This document shows, piece after piece, positions 18,340 to 27,517 of a DNA stretch of 64,000 bases. The notes beneath the pieces are model-generated. The model did not search any database. It was not told the origin of the DNA and worked only from the letters and a program-made list of their open reading frames with translations. Each line of letters opens with the position of its first letter. The stretch's first letter is position 1. This DNA is from Nannocystis bainbridge. GTDB lineage: Bacteria; Myxococcota_A; Polyangia; Nannocystales; Nannocystaceae. The translations under genes were made by a program, and so were the position numbers. The stretch covers positions 744,001 to 808,000 of the forward strand of contig NZ_JAQNDL010000001.1 of assembly GCF_028368995.1 (NCBI RefSeq), read 5' to 3'.

Positions 18340-19445
18340 ACGATCCGTCAGGCCATCGGCCCGGGCGGGACCCCGCCGCGGAGCCACCGGACGCCCGCAT
18401 CGCCGCGCTGCTGCGGGCCGCCGCCGCGCTGGCGCCCGACGCCGCCGCGTTCGCCAGCGACCCGCGGGCCGCCGCCGAGACCGCCCTGGCCGTCGCCGCC
18501 GCCGAGCTCGCGGCCCTGCGCGCCTATCGCGAGCGGACCGAGCGGCAGATGGAGGAGCTCTTCAACACCATCACCGCCTACGCGGCGCTCGAGTACGACC
18601 GCCGCGCCGTGGTCCTCGACGACAACGACGAGCTCATCAACGCGATGGCGATCGGCCTCAACATGATGGGCGAGGAGCTGTCGCACACGATGAAGGCGCT
18701 GGTGCGCGCGCGCGACGAGGCGCTGGCCGCCAGCCGGGCCAAGAGCGCCTTCCTCGCCAACATCAGCCACGAGCTGCGCACGCCGCTGAACGCGATCATC
18801 GGCTACGCCGAGATCATCCGCGAGGACCTGGTCGAGACCGGCCAGGACGCGCTGACCCTCGACGTCGACCGCCTGCAGGTCGCCTCGCGCCACCTGCTCA
18901 ACCTCATCCAGGACGTCCTCGACCTCGCGCGCATCGAGGCCGGCCGCGTCGACGTGCGGCTCGAGACGACCGACCTGCGCACGCTGCTGCAGGAGCTGCA
19001 GACCACCCTGGCGCCCTCGGTCAAGGACGCCGGCAACGTGCTGCACGCGCGCGTGCAGGTCAGCCGCCCGCAGATCCTCACCGACCCGCTGCGGCTGCAG
19101 CAGATCCTGCTCAACATCCTCGGCAACGCCAACAAGTTCACCGTCGGCGGCGACATCACCCTCTCGGCCGGCGACCACGTCGAGCACGGCCGCGATTTCG
19201 TCGACATCACCGTCGCCGACACCGGCATCGGCATCCCCGCCGACAAGCTCGAGACCATCTTCGACGCCTTCACCCAGGTCGACGAGACCTCGACCCGCCG
19301 CTTCGGCGGCACCGGCCTCGGATTGGCCATCAGCCGCCGCCTGTGCGACCTGCTCGGCGGCTCGATCGTCGTCACCAGCGAGCTGCGCCGCGGCTCGACC
19401 TTCCGCGTGCGCCTGCCGGTCGACGGCCCCGAGCGGCACCGCTGA
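18336..19445 (+). CDS. soluble hybrid-less sensor histidine kinase
   Basis: A 369-residue kinase without transmembrane segments. Residues 1-130 are helical, with a likely coiled coil (LAVAAAELAALRAYRERTERQMEELF) and a segment LDDNDELINAMAIGLNMMGEELSHTM. The H-box is SHELRTPLN with His145, followed by the HATPase domain with NANKFT (N box), DTGIGIP (G1), FGGTGLGLAISRRL (G2). There is no receiver domain and no response regulator nearby, so the partner must be encoded elsewhere or the output is unusual. Sensing is presumably through the two upstream small proteins. The GTG start overlaps the previous stop. Confidence 0.88.
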   Translation: MNDPSGHRPGRDPAAEPPDARIAALLRAAAALAPDAAAFASDPRAAAETALAVAAAELAALRAYRERTERQMEELFNTITAYAALEYDRRAVVLDDNDELINAMAIGLNMMGEELSHTMKALVRARDEALAASRAKSAFLANISHELRTPLNAIIGYAEIIREDLVETGQDALTLDVDRLQVASRHLLNLIQDVLDLARIEAGRVDVRLETTDLRTLLQELQTTLAPSVKDAGNVLHARVQVSRPQILTDPLRLQQILLNILGNANKFTVGGDITLSAGDHVEHGRDFVDITVADTGIGIPADKLETIFDAFTQVDETSTRRFGGTGLGLAISRRLCDLLGGSIVVTSELRRGSTFRVRLPVDGPERHR

Positions 19446-19449
19446 CCTG

Positions 19450-19491
19450 CTCGCCGGGACATGTCCTCGCAGACATGTCCCGAGGCACAGC
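19450..19491. repeat. 14-bp CATG array between convergent genes
   Basis: CATG cores at 19460 and 19474 are 14 bases apart. The array fills the 46-base gap between the kinase stop and the stop of the outer-membrane protein gene. Confidence 0.85.
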
Positions 19492-21471
19492 TCAGAACGA
19501 GCCGATCATCTTGAAGTAGACGATCGACGAGCCGGTCGCCCGCTGGCCGAAGTAGGTCTTGTCGCCGCCGAGCAGGGCGAAGCTGCCGAGCTCGAAGTTG
19601 ACGTAGCCCCACGGCGGCGCGAACAGCAGCGCCGGCGCGATCACCCCCGAGGGCCCCTTGGTCTTCGGGTTGTTGCCCGGCAGGTCGACCATGCCGAACG
19701 CGCGGAACACCAGCTTGCGGCCGAAGAAGATCAGGTCGGTGCCGCCGAGGATGTAGTTGCCGATGTGGCCGGCGCCGAACTCGTTGATCATGCCGCGCAG
19801 GTACTGCGCCTGCACGTACACGTGCTTGCCGAAGGTGTAGTCGAACCCGGCGGTGGCCTTGATGAACGGCTGCTTCTTGATCGCCGGGCCGGAGATGAAC
19901 GCCTCCGGGTTGGCCATGTTGTCGTTCGGCGTGACGTCGACGCCACCGCCGGGCAACGGCGGCAGGTCGATCGTGAACTGCCTGGCCTCGGGGATGATGA
20001 GGGCCGCCTCGCCCCACAGGCCCATGTTGCCGAGGAACGGCACCTGGGTGGCGAAATCGAGGCCGATGACCTGCATCTTGGGATAGATGAGGCGCACGTC
20101 CGAGCGGAAGTGATAGCCGTCCGGCGGGTCGGTCGGATCGTTGAGCGCGTGGACCTGCGTCGTCTTGGCCTCGACCGGCAGCGGGATGTCGTGGCGGCCG
20201 TAGTAGTACGACGCGCTGATGTCGACCTCGCCGAGCCGCGAGCCCATCTTGAACGCGAACTGCCCGTTGGAGAACTTGTTCTCGGGCATCTCGACGTGGC
20301 CGAACACCCGCGGCACCAGCTTGGGGTTCTTCGGCAGGTAGTCATCCTGCAGGTACGTGATCTTCGCCAGCTCGCGGTCGTTGGCGAACGGCGTCTCGGC
20401 GTACGGGTCCCTCAAGCCGGCGGCCGCCGACGGGGGCAGCAGCGCCGGGAAGAACAGCGGGATGTAGACGCCCTGGAAGTAGAGCTTGTCGCGGTCGCGC
20501 AGCGGCGAGTAGTCGATCACCGCCATCTGGTTGGCGATCGGCTCGGTGAACAGCGGCCGATCCTCGAGGTCGTCGGCGTTGATGTTGTTGGTCGGGTTGA
20601 ACTTGTCGGCGGTGCCCCACACGACGATCTGGCGCCCGATCTTGATGTCGAGGCCGGGGGCGATGTCGGTGAGGGCGACGTAGGCCGCGCGGCTCTCGAG
20701 GTGGAACCGCTGGATGTAGACCTGCGAGGCCAGGTCGTCGAGCTCGCGCGACTGGTTGGTGCCCATCAGCACCGGGTCGACCTCGCCGACCACCTGCACG
20801 TGCTTGTTCGGCGTGTACGCGAAGTAGAACTCGAAGCGGTTCTCGTTACGGCTGATCTTGCGCGTCTCGACGCGGTCGACGTCGTAGTGGAGGCTGCTGA
20901 TGATGCGGAAGCGCGTGTGCAGCTTGCCGCCCGTCTTCTGCAGGATCTGCTCGCTCGGGCTCTGCAGCTTCTGCTTGCCCACCGGCGCGTCGGCCTGCTT
21001 GCTCGCCGGCTCCGCCGTGGTCGAGACCGTCGTCGTCGGCCCGGTCGAAGCGCCCGCGGGCTGGCTGCTGCCGCCGCCGAACACGTCGTCCATCTCGAGG
21101 TCGCGCGCCGTGGTCGTGCCCGCCGGCTCGCTGCCCCGCGCCGGCGCCTCGGACGAACCAGTGTCGGCGCCAGCGCCGAACACGTCGTCCATCGACAGCG
21201 CGCCGCTATCGCCCGGCTTCGCGGCCGGCTTCGTTGCCTCGGGCGGCTTCGCTGCCTCGGCTGGCTTCGCTGCCTCGGGCGGCGGTTTGGCCGCGCCGGT
21301 GCCGAACACGTCGTCGACCGAGACGTCGGTGTTCGGCTTCGCCGTCTTGGCCGCGCCCGGCTTGTCCGGGACGCCCTCGGGGCCTTGATAGTCGCGAGCA
21401 GCAGGCGCATGGGTCACGGCCCAGAGCGCCCACTGCAGACAGGAGATCGTTACGCCGACGGGGGGTAGCAC
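19492..21471 (-). CDS. outer-membrane beta-barrel protein, DUF1302-like, with DDVFG repeats
   Basis: A 659-residue protein. A short signal-like N-terminus is followed by a low-complexity periplasmic region (about 35-180) with three copies of a VDDVFG/MDDVFG motif separated by Ala/Pro/Lys linkers. From about 185 to 659 it is a beta-rich barrel with LKIGRQIVVWGTADKFNPTNN-like text (GRQ...WG....NP.N), the hallmark of DUF1302-type outer-membrane proteins. It ends in an aromatic residue (KMIGSF), as barrel proteins do. The start is GTG at 21471, 17 bases after the stop of the LolA-like gene, so the two form an operon. DUF1302 proteins occur with MMPL exporters, as here. Confidence 0.7.
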   Translation of the reverse strand: MLPPVGVTISCLQWALWAVTHAPAARDYQGPEGVPDKPGAAKTAKPNTDVSVDDVFGTGAAKPPPEAAKPAEAAKPPEATKPAAKPGDSGALSMDDVFGAGADTGSSEAPARGSEPAGTTTARDLEMDDVFGGGSSQPAGASTGPTTTVSTTAEPASKQADAPVGKQKLQSPSEQILQKTGGKLHTRFRIISSLHYDVDRVETRKISRNENRFEFYFAYTPNKHVQVVGEVDPVLMGTNQSRELDDLASQVYIQRFHLESRAAYVALTDIAPGLDIKIGRQIVVWGTADKFNPTNNINADDLEDRPLFTEPIANQMAVIDYSPLRDRDKLYFQGVYIPLFFPALLPPSAAAGLRDPYAETPFANDRELAKITYLQDDYLPKNPKLVPRVFGHVEMPENKFSNGQFAFKMGSRLGEVDISASYYYGRHDIPLPVEAKTTQVHALNDPTDPPDGYHFRSDVRLIYPKMQVIGLDFATQVPFLGNMGLWGEAALIIPEARQFTIDLPPLPGGGVDVTPNDNMANPEAFISGPAIKKQPFIKATAGFDYTFGKHVYVQAQYLRGMINEFGAGHIGNYILGGTDLIFFGRKLVFRAFGMVDLPGNNPKTKGPSGVIAPALLFAPPWGYVNFELGSFALLGGDKTYFGQRATGSSIVYFKMIGSF

Positions 21472-21488
21472 CGAAGGTCACGCGAAGA

Positions 21489-22259
21489 TCACCCGCGCAT
21501 CAGCGTGCGGCGGGAGAACAGATCGTCGGAGACAGGGGTCTTCACGTCGATCTCGGACAGGTTGATGACGGTCTCGTCGCCCGTCTTGAGGTTCTTCATG
21601 CGGATCTTGGTCGGGATCTGGGTCCCCTCGAACGGGGTCCACGCCTCGCGCACCTGGGTGCGGACGTGCTTGCCGGAGGGGTCGAAGTAGTGGATGCGAG
21701 AGACGCCGCCGACCTTCGAGTCGATGAAGATCTCGAGCTTGCTGAACGAGCTCGTCTGGCCGGTCTTCGGCTTGAGCACCAGCTTGGTCTCGTCGCCGGT
21801 CTTGCCGATCAGCTCGGCGTCGAACGACGGCGACAGCTTGGCGAGCACCATGTCCTCGGGCGTGAACTCGCTGCCGAGGAAGCCCTGGTTCTGCATGTGG
21901 GCCGCCACGCGGCGGACCTTCTGGAACTCGGGGCTGTACATGTAGATGGTGTCGCGGTCCTCCATGAGGATCTTCATGCCGGCGACATCACCAGGGGCGG
22001 TGAAGTGGATGAACTGCTTCTCCAGCCCCTTCATCGACATCTTGAAGACCATCGTCTGGCGGAGGTTGCCGCTCTTGAAGATCTCCATCGACGCCGTATA
22101 GGTCTGATCGGGGAACTTGGCGGCCCGCTCGTCGGCGACCTTGAGGATCGCAGCACCCTTGCTGAACGCGTCCTCGGCGGCGCTGACTGCTTGCGGGGCG
22201 ACCATCACGGTCGCGGGCAACACGAGGGCCGAGGCGAGGAGGAAGGTGACTGACTTCAT
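21489..22259 (-). CDS. LolA-like outer membrane lipoprotein-sorting family protein
   Basis: A 256-residue periplasmic protein with an Sec signal (MKSVTFLLASALVLPATVMVAPQAVSA). The body has the text of the PF17131-type LolA-like family: FKMSMKGLEKQFIHFTAPGDVAGMKIL, IYMYSPEFQKVRRVAAHMQNQGFLGSEFTPEDM, IHYFDPSGKHVRTQ and IPTKIRMKNL. Such proteins form a half-barrel that may carry lipid across the periplasm and are encoded with RND/MMPL exporters. A TACAAT hexamer and GGAG lie ahead of the ATG (minus strand). Its neighbours are the MMPL exporter upstream and the DUF1302-like barrel downstream, forming a candidate inner membrane to outer membrane lipid route. Confidence 0.85.
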   Translation of the reverse strand: MKSVTFLLASALVLPATVMVAPQAVSAAEDAFSKGAAILKVADERAAKFPDQTYTASMEIFKSGNLRQTMVFKMSMKGLEKQFIHFTAPGDVAGMKILMEDRDTIYMYSPEFQKVRRVAAHMQNQGFLGSEFTPEDMVLAKLSPSFDAELIGKTGDETKLVLKPKTGQTSSFSKLEIFIDSKVGGVSRIHYFDPSGKHVRTQVREAWTPFEGTQIPTKIRMKNLKTGDETVINLSEIDVKTPVSDDLFSRRTLMRG

Positions 22260-22273
22260 GGCTTCGAGCTCCG

Positions 22274-22279
22274 GATTGT
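22274..22279 (-). promoter_or_regulatory. putative -10 box (TACAAT) for the LolA-like gene
   Basis: On the minus strand TACAAT lies about 15 bases before the ATG at 22259, with GGAG in the short leader. It suggests the LolA-like and DUF1302-like genes have their own promoter, apart from ilvE-MMPL. Confidence 0.45.
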
Positions 22280-22495
22280 ATCAGGGGGACAGGTGACGCG
22301 CGCCGCCACGCCGGGCGACCGCACGCGGCGCGTTGGACGACCGGACTCGCCGGCTATTCTGCCCGGGCCGCGCCATGACACCCAGTTGTGGGCGATAAAG
22401 ACGGAGCGCGCCGCCCGAGAGCACGACCTCTCGCATGAGGCCGGTGATCCGGATCACACAAGTCACTCCGCGGCCTCCGCGACAGTGCTGCGCAC

Positions 22496-25210
22496 CTATT
22501 TGCGCACCCCCGGTCGCGCCAGCCAGGGCGCGAACCAGCAGGCGCCGAGGGCCGCGCCGACCAGCGCGATGGCGAGGCCGAGGCCGAGGTCCCGCAGCGG
22601 CGCCATCTCGGACGCGAGCAGCACGAGGAACGCCGCCGCGAGCTGCAACGCCGAGATGAGCGTGACCACGCCGATGTCACTGACGGCCCGCGCGCCCGCG
22701 TCGGCGGTCGTATAGGTGCGCGCGCGGAAGTTGAGGTGGATCGCAAAGTCGACGCCGGCGCCGACGGCGATGCAAGAGATCATGCTGGTGCCGACGCTGA
22801 TCGGCATGCCGAGCAGGCCGAAGATGCCCATCGTCACGCACAGACACCACACCGCCGGCACCAGCGCGAGCATCTGGCGCGCCAGCAGCAGCGTCAGCGC
22901 CAGGCCCACCAGCGACACGGCGGTCGAGGTGAACAGGCTGCGCGTGACGCTCTCCGCGAACGCGGCGCCGATCACAGGCTGGCCCGTGAGACGTGTCTTG
23001 AAGGACAGGTTGCGACCCTCGCCGTCGGCGACGCGCCACTCGTCGTCGTCGAGCTCCGACAGCGCGCCCTTCACCGAGCTGCAGCTCGGACCGGCCGCGT
23101 CGGCCGGCGCCTGCAGCGGCAGCTCGAGCGCGCCGCAGCGGGCCTCGACCTGGAAGCGCACCAGCGCGTCGTCGGCCCACGGCCCGAGGTGCTTGGCGAC
23201 GAAGCCGATGCCCTCCGGATCCTTGGCGGCGAGCGTCGGCAGCTTGCTGCGCAGCAGGGCCTCGAGCTCGGCGCCACGCGGCGCGACCAGGCTGGCCGGA
23301 TCGATCGCGTCGATCTCCTCGCGCGGCACGCCCTCGACCGGGCTGTCCTCGGAGTCGAGCGCGCGGTCGCGGACCTCGGTCAGCGCGGCGAGCAGCGCCG
23401 GCGACGGCGCGCTCGACGGTGAGGCCTGAATCAACTTGTCGGCGTCGACGGGCCGGCCGAGCAGCCGCGACAGCCGCTGCCCGACCTCCTGCACCTGAAC
23501 CGCGCGCACCTTGGGATCGGTGGTCGGCCCGACGACGAAGCGACCGGCGGCGTGGCGATCGAGCAGCGCCCGCACCGCGTCGGCGACTTCCACCTGCGCG
23601 TCGCCCGACATCGGCGCCAGCTTGATGTGGATCAGCGCGCCGGCGGTGTCGTCGGTGACGATCTGCGCGACCGCGGGGTGGCCCTGCAGCAGCGCGAACA
23701 CCCGCGACGCGCGACCCGGCGTCTCGGGCACGCCGCGGCGGCCGCCGAGCGCCTCGTTGAGCAGCGCGTGCGGCTCGACGATCGAGCGCACGTCGACCAC
23801 GCCCTCGATCGCCCGCACCTGCTCGGCGAGGTCGCGGATCTCTCGCAGCGCCGTCGGCTCGGCCAGCGCCTTGCGATCGCTGTCGCCGAGCTGCTCGGCC
23901 TCGACCGCGACCTGCAGGTACGTGGACCCGCCGAAGTGGTCGTTGAAGAACCGGTTCGAGCGCATCGGCTCGCTGTCCTCCGAGAACACCTCGGTCGGAT
24001 CGGAGTCGGCCCGCAGCGTCGACGCCACCCCGGCGCCGATCACCGCCAGCGCGAGCATCAGCCACAGGTTCGGGCGCAGGCGCAGCGGCATCGGCCGCTC
24101 GGCCCGCGGCGGGAGCAACCTGTCCGGAAGGACAGACAGGATCGCCGGCAGCACCAGCAGCGCCAGCGCCAGCAGCACCAGCACGCCGACGCCCGCGGTC
24201 ACGCCGAACCGCTGCATCGGCAGCTGCGGCATCATCGTCAGGGAGAAGAACGACACCGCGGTGGTCAGGCCGCTGAGCAGCACCGGCAGCCACAGCTCGC
24301 GCAGGGTCGCGCTGGCGCGCTCGCGGCTGGTGCCGTGCTGACGCTGGTAGCCGGCCAGCATGTGCACGCCGAAGGCGCCGCCGAGCGCGACCATCAGCAC
24401 CGGCATCGAGCTGCTGACGATCGTCAGCGCCTCGCCGAGCACCCCGTGAGCGCCGAGCACCAGGCCGACGCCCAGGCCGGTGAGGATCAGGTTGATGCCT
24501 GCCGCGACCACGCTGCCGAGCAGCACCGCCGAGACCAGCACGAGCACGCCGATCACGATCGGCGACAGCTTGTCGAGGTCGGCCCGGCTGGCGGTGGCCG
24601 CCACGTCCTCGATGAAGGGCGCGCCGCCGAGGTGGGTCTCGCCCTGCCAGCCGGTCGCTAGCGCGCCGCGGATCTCCCGGATCGTCGCCGAACGGGCGTC
24701 GGCGGCCGCGGCCCGGTCGTCGTGGTGCATCAGGAACACCATCAACGCCGCGGCCCGACCGTCGCGCGAGATCATGCTGCCGACGGCGTCGGTCGAGCCG
24801 AGCACCTTCTCGCGGATGAGCGCCGGGTCGCGCAGCGCCTCGGGCACCAGCTCCGCGATCTCGAGCCCGTCGTCGGTGACGCGCGGGTCGGGCAGATCGG
24901 CGAACGACAGCACCATGCGCACGCCGTCCTTGCGCTCGATCTCGCGGCCGAGCTCGCGGACCTCGTCGACGCGCTCGGGGGACAGCAGGTCGCCGTCGGG
25001 CTTCGTCAGGCCGACGAGGCCGACCTCGAGCACGCCGAAGCGCTTGGCGACCTCGCGGAACACGACCACGTCGGGGTGGTCGGGCGGCAGGAACGCGAGC
25101 ACGTCGTTGTCCTCGCGGATGGCCGCGAGGCCCGGCAGGATGATCGCCGCCACGGCGACGGCGAGCGCGAGGATGGCCCAGCGGGCGCGGACGAACGGGT
25201 GGTCGCGCAT
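22496..25210 (-). CDS. MMPL/RND family transporter (HpnN-like)
   Basis: A 904-residue inner-membrane exporter. It has a first helix (residues 10-30), a large periplasmic loop, a bundle of about five helices (about 220-380) with GGAFGVHMLAGYQRQ, a second periplasmic domain (about 410-740) and a second bundle (about 755-900) with GAGVDFAIHLNFRARTY. The duplicated layout and GxGVDF motif are typical of the MMPL branch of RND proteins that export lipids or hopanoids. It starts seven bases after the ilvE stop, so it is co-transcribed with ilvE, while the LolA-like gene follows after about 236 bases. Two degenerate 14-bp repeat pairs lie within its periplasmic-domain coding region. Confidence 0.85.
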   Translation of the reverse strand: MRDHPFVRARWAILALAVAVAAIILPGLAAIREDNDVLAFLPPDHPDVVVFREVAKRFGVLEVGLVGLTKPDGDLLSPERVDEVRELGREIERKDGVRMVLSFADLPDPRVTDDGLEIAELVPEALRDPALIREKVLGSTDAVGSMISRDGRAAALMVFLMHHDDRAAAADARSATIREIRGALATGWQGETHLGGAPFIEDVAATASRADLDKLSPIVIGVLVLVSAVLLGSVVAAGINLILTGLGVGLVLGAHGVLGEALTIVSSSMPVLMVALGGAFGVHMLAGYQRQHGTSRERASATLRELWLPVLLSGLTTAVSFFSLTMMPQLPMQRFGVTAGVGVLVLLALALLVLPAILSVLPDRLLPPRAERPMPLRLRPNLWLMLALAVIGAGVASTLRADSDPTEVFSEDSEPMRSNRFFNDHFGGSTYLQVAVEAEQLGDSDRKALAEPTALREIRDLAEQVRAIEGVVDVRSIVEPHALLNEALGGRRGVPETPGRASRVFALLQGHPAVAQIVTDDTAGALIHIKLAPMSGDAQVEVADAVRALLDRHAAGRFVVGPTTDPKVRAVQVQEVGQRLSRLLGRPVDADKLIQASPSSAPSPALLAALTEVRDRALDSEDSPVEGVPREEIDAIDPASLVAPRGAELEALLRSKLPTLAAKDPEGIGFVAKHLGPWADDALVRFQVEARCGALELPLQAPADAAGPSCSSVKGALSELDDDEWRVADGEGRNLSFKTRLTGQPVIGAAFAESVTRSLFTSTAVSLVGLALTLLLARQMLALVPAVWCLCVTMGIFGLLGMPISVGTSMISCIAVGAGVDFAIHLNFRARTYTTADAGARAVSDIGVVTLISALQLAAAFLVLLASEMAPLRDLGLGLAIALVGAALGACWFAPWLARPGVRK
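22988..23011. repeat. degenerate 14-bp repeat pair inside the MMPL gene
   Basis: Cores CGTG at 22992 and CAGG at 23006 are 14 bases apart and flank GTCTTGAAGGAC, a unit-like stem-loop in the second periplasmic domain. A similar pairing TGTCC-GGAA-GGACA occurs at about 24121-24134 in the same gene. Confidence 0.35.
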
Positions 25211-25217
25211 CGTCGGC

Positions 25218-26126
25218 TCACTCCCAGACGGGGGTCAGCCAGCCGCGGCGCGCCTCGACGCGCCCGCGGACCACTTCGTTGAAGTGCGCGGTGAGGCGGG
25301 CGGTGATGGGGCCGATGTCGCCGTTGCCGATCGTGCGCTTGTCGACCGAGCGGACCGCCTGGATCTGGGCCCCGGTGCCGCACAGGAACAGCTCGTCGGA
25401 CACGTAGAGCTCGGTGCGGCCGATGACCCGCTCGACGACCGTGAGCCCGAGGTCCTCGGTCGCCAGGGTGATCAGCGAGCGGCGGGTGATGCCGTCGAGG
25501 TTGTCCTCGGTGCTCGGCGGCGTGTAGAGCACGCCGTCGCGGATGATGAACACGTGCTCGGCGCTGCCCTCCGAGACCTTGCCGTACTCGGTCAGGAAGA
25601 TCGCCTCGTCGTAGCCGTTGTCGTGGGCCTCGCGGCGCGCCAGGGCGCTGTTGAGGTAGAGGCCGGTCGCCTTGGTCCGCGCCGGGATGGCGTTGTCGGT
25701 GGCGCGCCGCCACGACGACACGCACACGTCGATCGCGTCCTTCTCCATGTAGCGCTGGAGCGGCAGGCAGTAGATCACCAGCATGCTGTCCTCCTCGCGC
25801 ATCACCGGCGCCAGCTTGGTCGAGGCGTTCAGCACCAGCGGCCGCACGTAGACGTCGTGGTGCACCTCGTTGCGTCGGAGCAGCTCGCCGATCAGGCCGC
25901 AGGTCGAGGCGTGGTCGCCCGGCAGGCGCATGTGCAGCACCCGCGCCGAGTGCGTCAGGCGGGTGATGTGGTCACCGACGCGGAACAGGTTGATCTGCTG
26001 CCCGTCGGCGGCGAGGTAGCCGCGGATCCCCCCGAAACAGCCGAGACCATAATTCAGCGCGCGCGTACGCACGCTGACGACCGCCTCGGCGTCGTCGACG
26101 AACTTGCCATCGAGGTAGGTGATCAT
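25218..26126 (-). CDS. ilvE: branched-chain amino acid aminotransferase
   Basis: A 302-residue fold-type IV PLP enzyme. The PLP-binding Lys is K152 in ARTKATGLYLNS. Other family features are LNYGLGCFGGIRGY near the N-terminus, VYVRPLVLN, EAIFLTEYGKVSEGSAEHVF with the conserved Glu, and LFLCGTGAQIQAV near the C-terminus. It transfers amino groups between Leu, Ile or Val and 2-oxoglutarate in the cytoplasm. The ATG at 26126 begins the conserved fold. Seven bases separate its stop from the MMPL exporter gene, an unexpected pairing that may link branched-chain lipid precursor supply to lipid export, though this is inference. Confidence 0.92.
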   Translation of the reverse strand: MITYLDGKFVDDAEAVVSVRTRALNYGLGCFGGIRGYLAADGQQINLFRVGDHITRLTHSARVLHMRLPGDHASTCGLIGELLRRNEVHHDVYVRPLVLNASTKLAPVMREEDSMLVIYCLPLQRYMEKDAIDVCVSSWRRATDNAIPARTKATGLYLNSALARREAHDNGYDEAIFLTEYGKVSEGSAEHVFIIRDGVLYTPPSTEDNLDGITRRSLITLATEDLGLTVVERVIGRTELYVSDELFLCGTGAQIQAVRSVDKRTIGNGDIGPITARLTAHFNEVVRGRVEARRGWLTPVWE

Positions 26127-26244
26127 GCGGCGCGGAGGATGCCAGAGGAGGCTGGCGGCTCGCCACTGCGCAGCCGCCTGCTCGCCACCGGGGCTCCGCG
26201 GGTGCAGGCGCGAGCCAGCTCACGGATCCGCGATGCCCGCAGCG

Positions 26245-26275
26245 CAATGACATGTCTCTTGGGACATGCGAGCCG
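26245..26275. repeat. 14-bp CATG pair
   Basis: CATG cores at 26251 and 26265 are 14 bases apart, within the 206-base spacer between ilvE and the membrane protein gene, about 60 bases beyond the latter's stop. Confidence 0.75.
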
Positions 26276-26332
26276 CGCGGGCCGCCGCGGCGCGACCGCA
26301 AGTCCGACCTCGAAGCCGGGATTCTCGCGCGC

Positions 26333-27400
26333 TCAGAACCGGCCTGCGAGCGCCCACCCGGCCAGCCCGGGCGCGGCCCACGGCGCGGTCGCGAACGCGC
26401 GCGCGCGCCGACGCCGGTCGGCCGCGTCGTGCGCGAGCGTGATCGCGGAGAACAGCACCAGGCCGGCGCCGATGCCGGTGAGCAGCGCGGCGGCGATCCG
26501 CGAGCCGTCGCGGTCGTCGAGGCGCGTCGGGCTCGGGCGCGGCGCGTCGAGCAGCCGCCCGCGCTCGCCCAGCGCGGTCCCCAGCCAGCCGCCGCAGCCG
26601 GCCAGCAGCGCCCCGCCGAGCCCGAGCTCCAGCACCGCGGCGCGTCGCCGGGCTCGCGCCGCGATCGGCAGCAGCGAGACGAGCGCGCCGATGCTCGCGC
26701 CCCCGAGCACCGCGCCGGCCGTGTTCAGCGCGCCGGCGTCCGCGAGGTCGCGACGCAGCCGGGCCGCCGGGTACGCCGCCTCGAGCGCCGCCGCGGCCGC
26801 CGGATCGATCTCCGCGCCGGTGTCCGGCTCGACCCCGGCTGCCTCGTACGCCGCCGCGTCGCGCCGTGACGCCCGCTTCTCGCGGCCGTTCGCGGCCACC
26901 AGCAGGCCGAGGCCGGCGACGTAGGTCGCCACGAACCCGCCGAACACCCCGAACATCAGCTTGCGATCGCGCTGCAGCCGCGGATCGTCGACCGGCCCGC
27001 GTCGGGTCAGCTCGACGTCGACCGGTGGCTGACCTGGCTGAACGGTCAGGTAGAGATCGGCCCCGTGGCGGCGCCCCCGGACTTGCAGCTGCCACACCCC
27101 GGACCGCAGCGTCACCGTCGTCGTCGGGCCCGTCAGCGGCCGCGCCTGCGCCGACGACGAGTCGTGATCGATCGGTCGCAGCCGCAGCTCCGCGCCGCGG
27201 GCCGCCCGCTCGGGCCAAAACCGCAGGTCGAGCACGACCTTCGGGCGGTACACCGGCAGCGGCGGCGCGGCGACCTCGGGCGGCGGGACCGGCTCGGTCG
27301 CGCCGGCGCGCAGCGGCACACCGGTGACGGTCAGGGCCAAAGCGATGCCGGCCGACCAGCCCCTGGCGACGACCCCGGCGCGCGCTCGCGTGGACACCAT
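26333..27400 (-). CDS. exported membrane protein of unknown function
   Basis: A 355-residue protein if started at the ATG at 27400, which directly precedes a signal peptide (VSTRARAGVVARGWSAGIALALTVTGVPLRAGA). An N-terminal beta-rich domain follows (VVLDLRFWPE, TVTLRSGVWQLQVRGRRHGADLYLTVQPGQPPVDVEL), resembling PEGA-like surface domains. About four transmembrane helices come later (LMFGVFGGFVATYVAGLGLL, AGAVLGGASIGALVSLL, LGLGGALLAGCGGWLG, ALLTGIGAGLVLFSAITLA). No family is recognised. The frame is open further upstream, but that stretch lacks a start with support and overlaps the spacer array region. Confidence 0.6.
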   Translation of the reverse strand: MVSTRARAGVVARGWSAGIALALTVTGVPLRAGATEPVPPPEVAAPPLPVYRPKVVLDLRFWPERAARGAELRLRPIDHDSSSAQARPLTGPTTTVTLRSGVWQLQVRGRRHGADLYLTVQPGQPPVDVELTRRGPVDDPRLQRDRKLMFGVFGGFVATYVAGLGLLVAANGREKRASRRDAAAYEAAGVEPDTGAEIDPAAAAALEAAYPAARLRRDLADAGALNTAGAVLGGASIGALVSLLPIAARARRRAAVLELGLGGALLAGCGGWLGTALGERGRLLDAPRPSPTRLDDRDGSRIAAALLTGIGAGLVLFSAITLAHDAADRRRRARAFATAPWAAPGLAGWALAGRF

Positions 27401-27517
27401 CGCCGCGATGGTGCCAGGTTTCCCGCGCGGCGGCAGCCACCGTCGCGCGCGTCCCCGCTCGGGCTCACGACCCCGGGCCGCGCCCGATCGGGGCGCGGTC
27501 CCGGGACCTGGCCCCGC

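Noticed and set aside
22281..22466. Small ORF in the spacer between MMPL and the LolA-like gene
   Set aside because: Short, Arg/Gly-rich, no ribosome site and overlapping the likely promoter of the LolA-like gene.
24480..26924. Open frame of about 800 codons on the plus strand
   Set aside because: It is antisense to MMPL, ilvE and the membrane protein gene, Ser/Arg-rich, and has no recognisable protein features.
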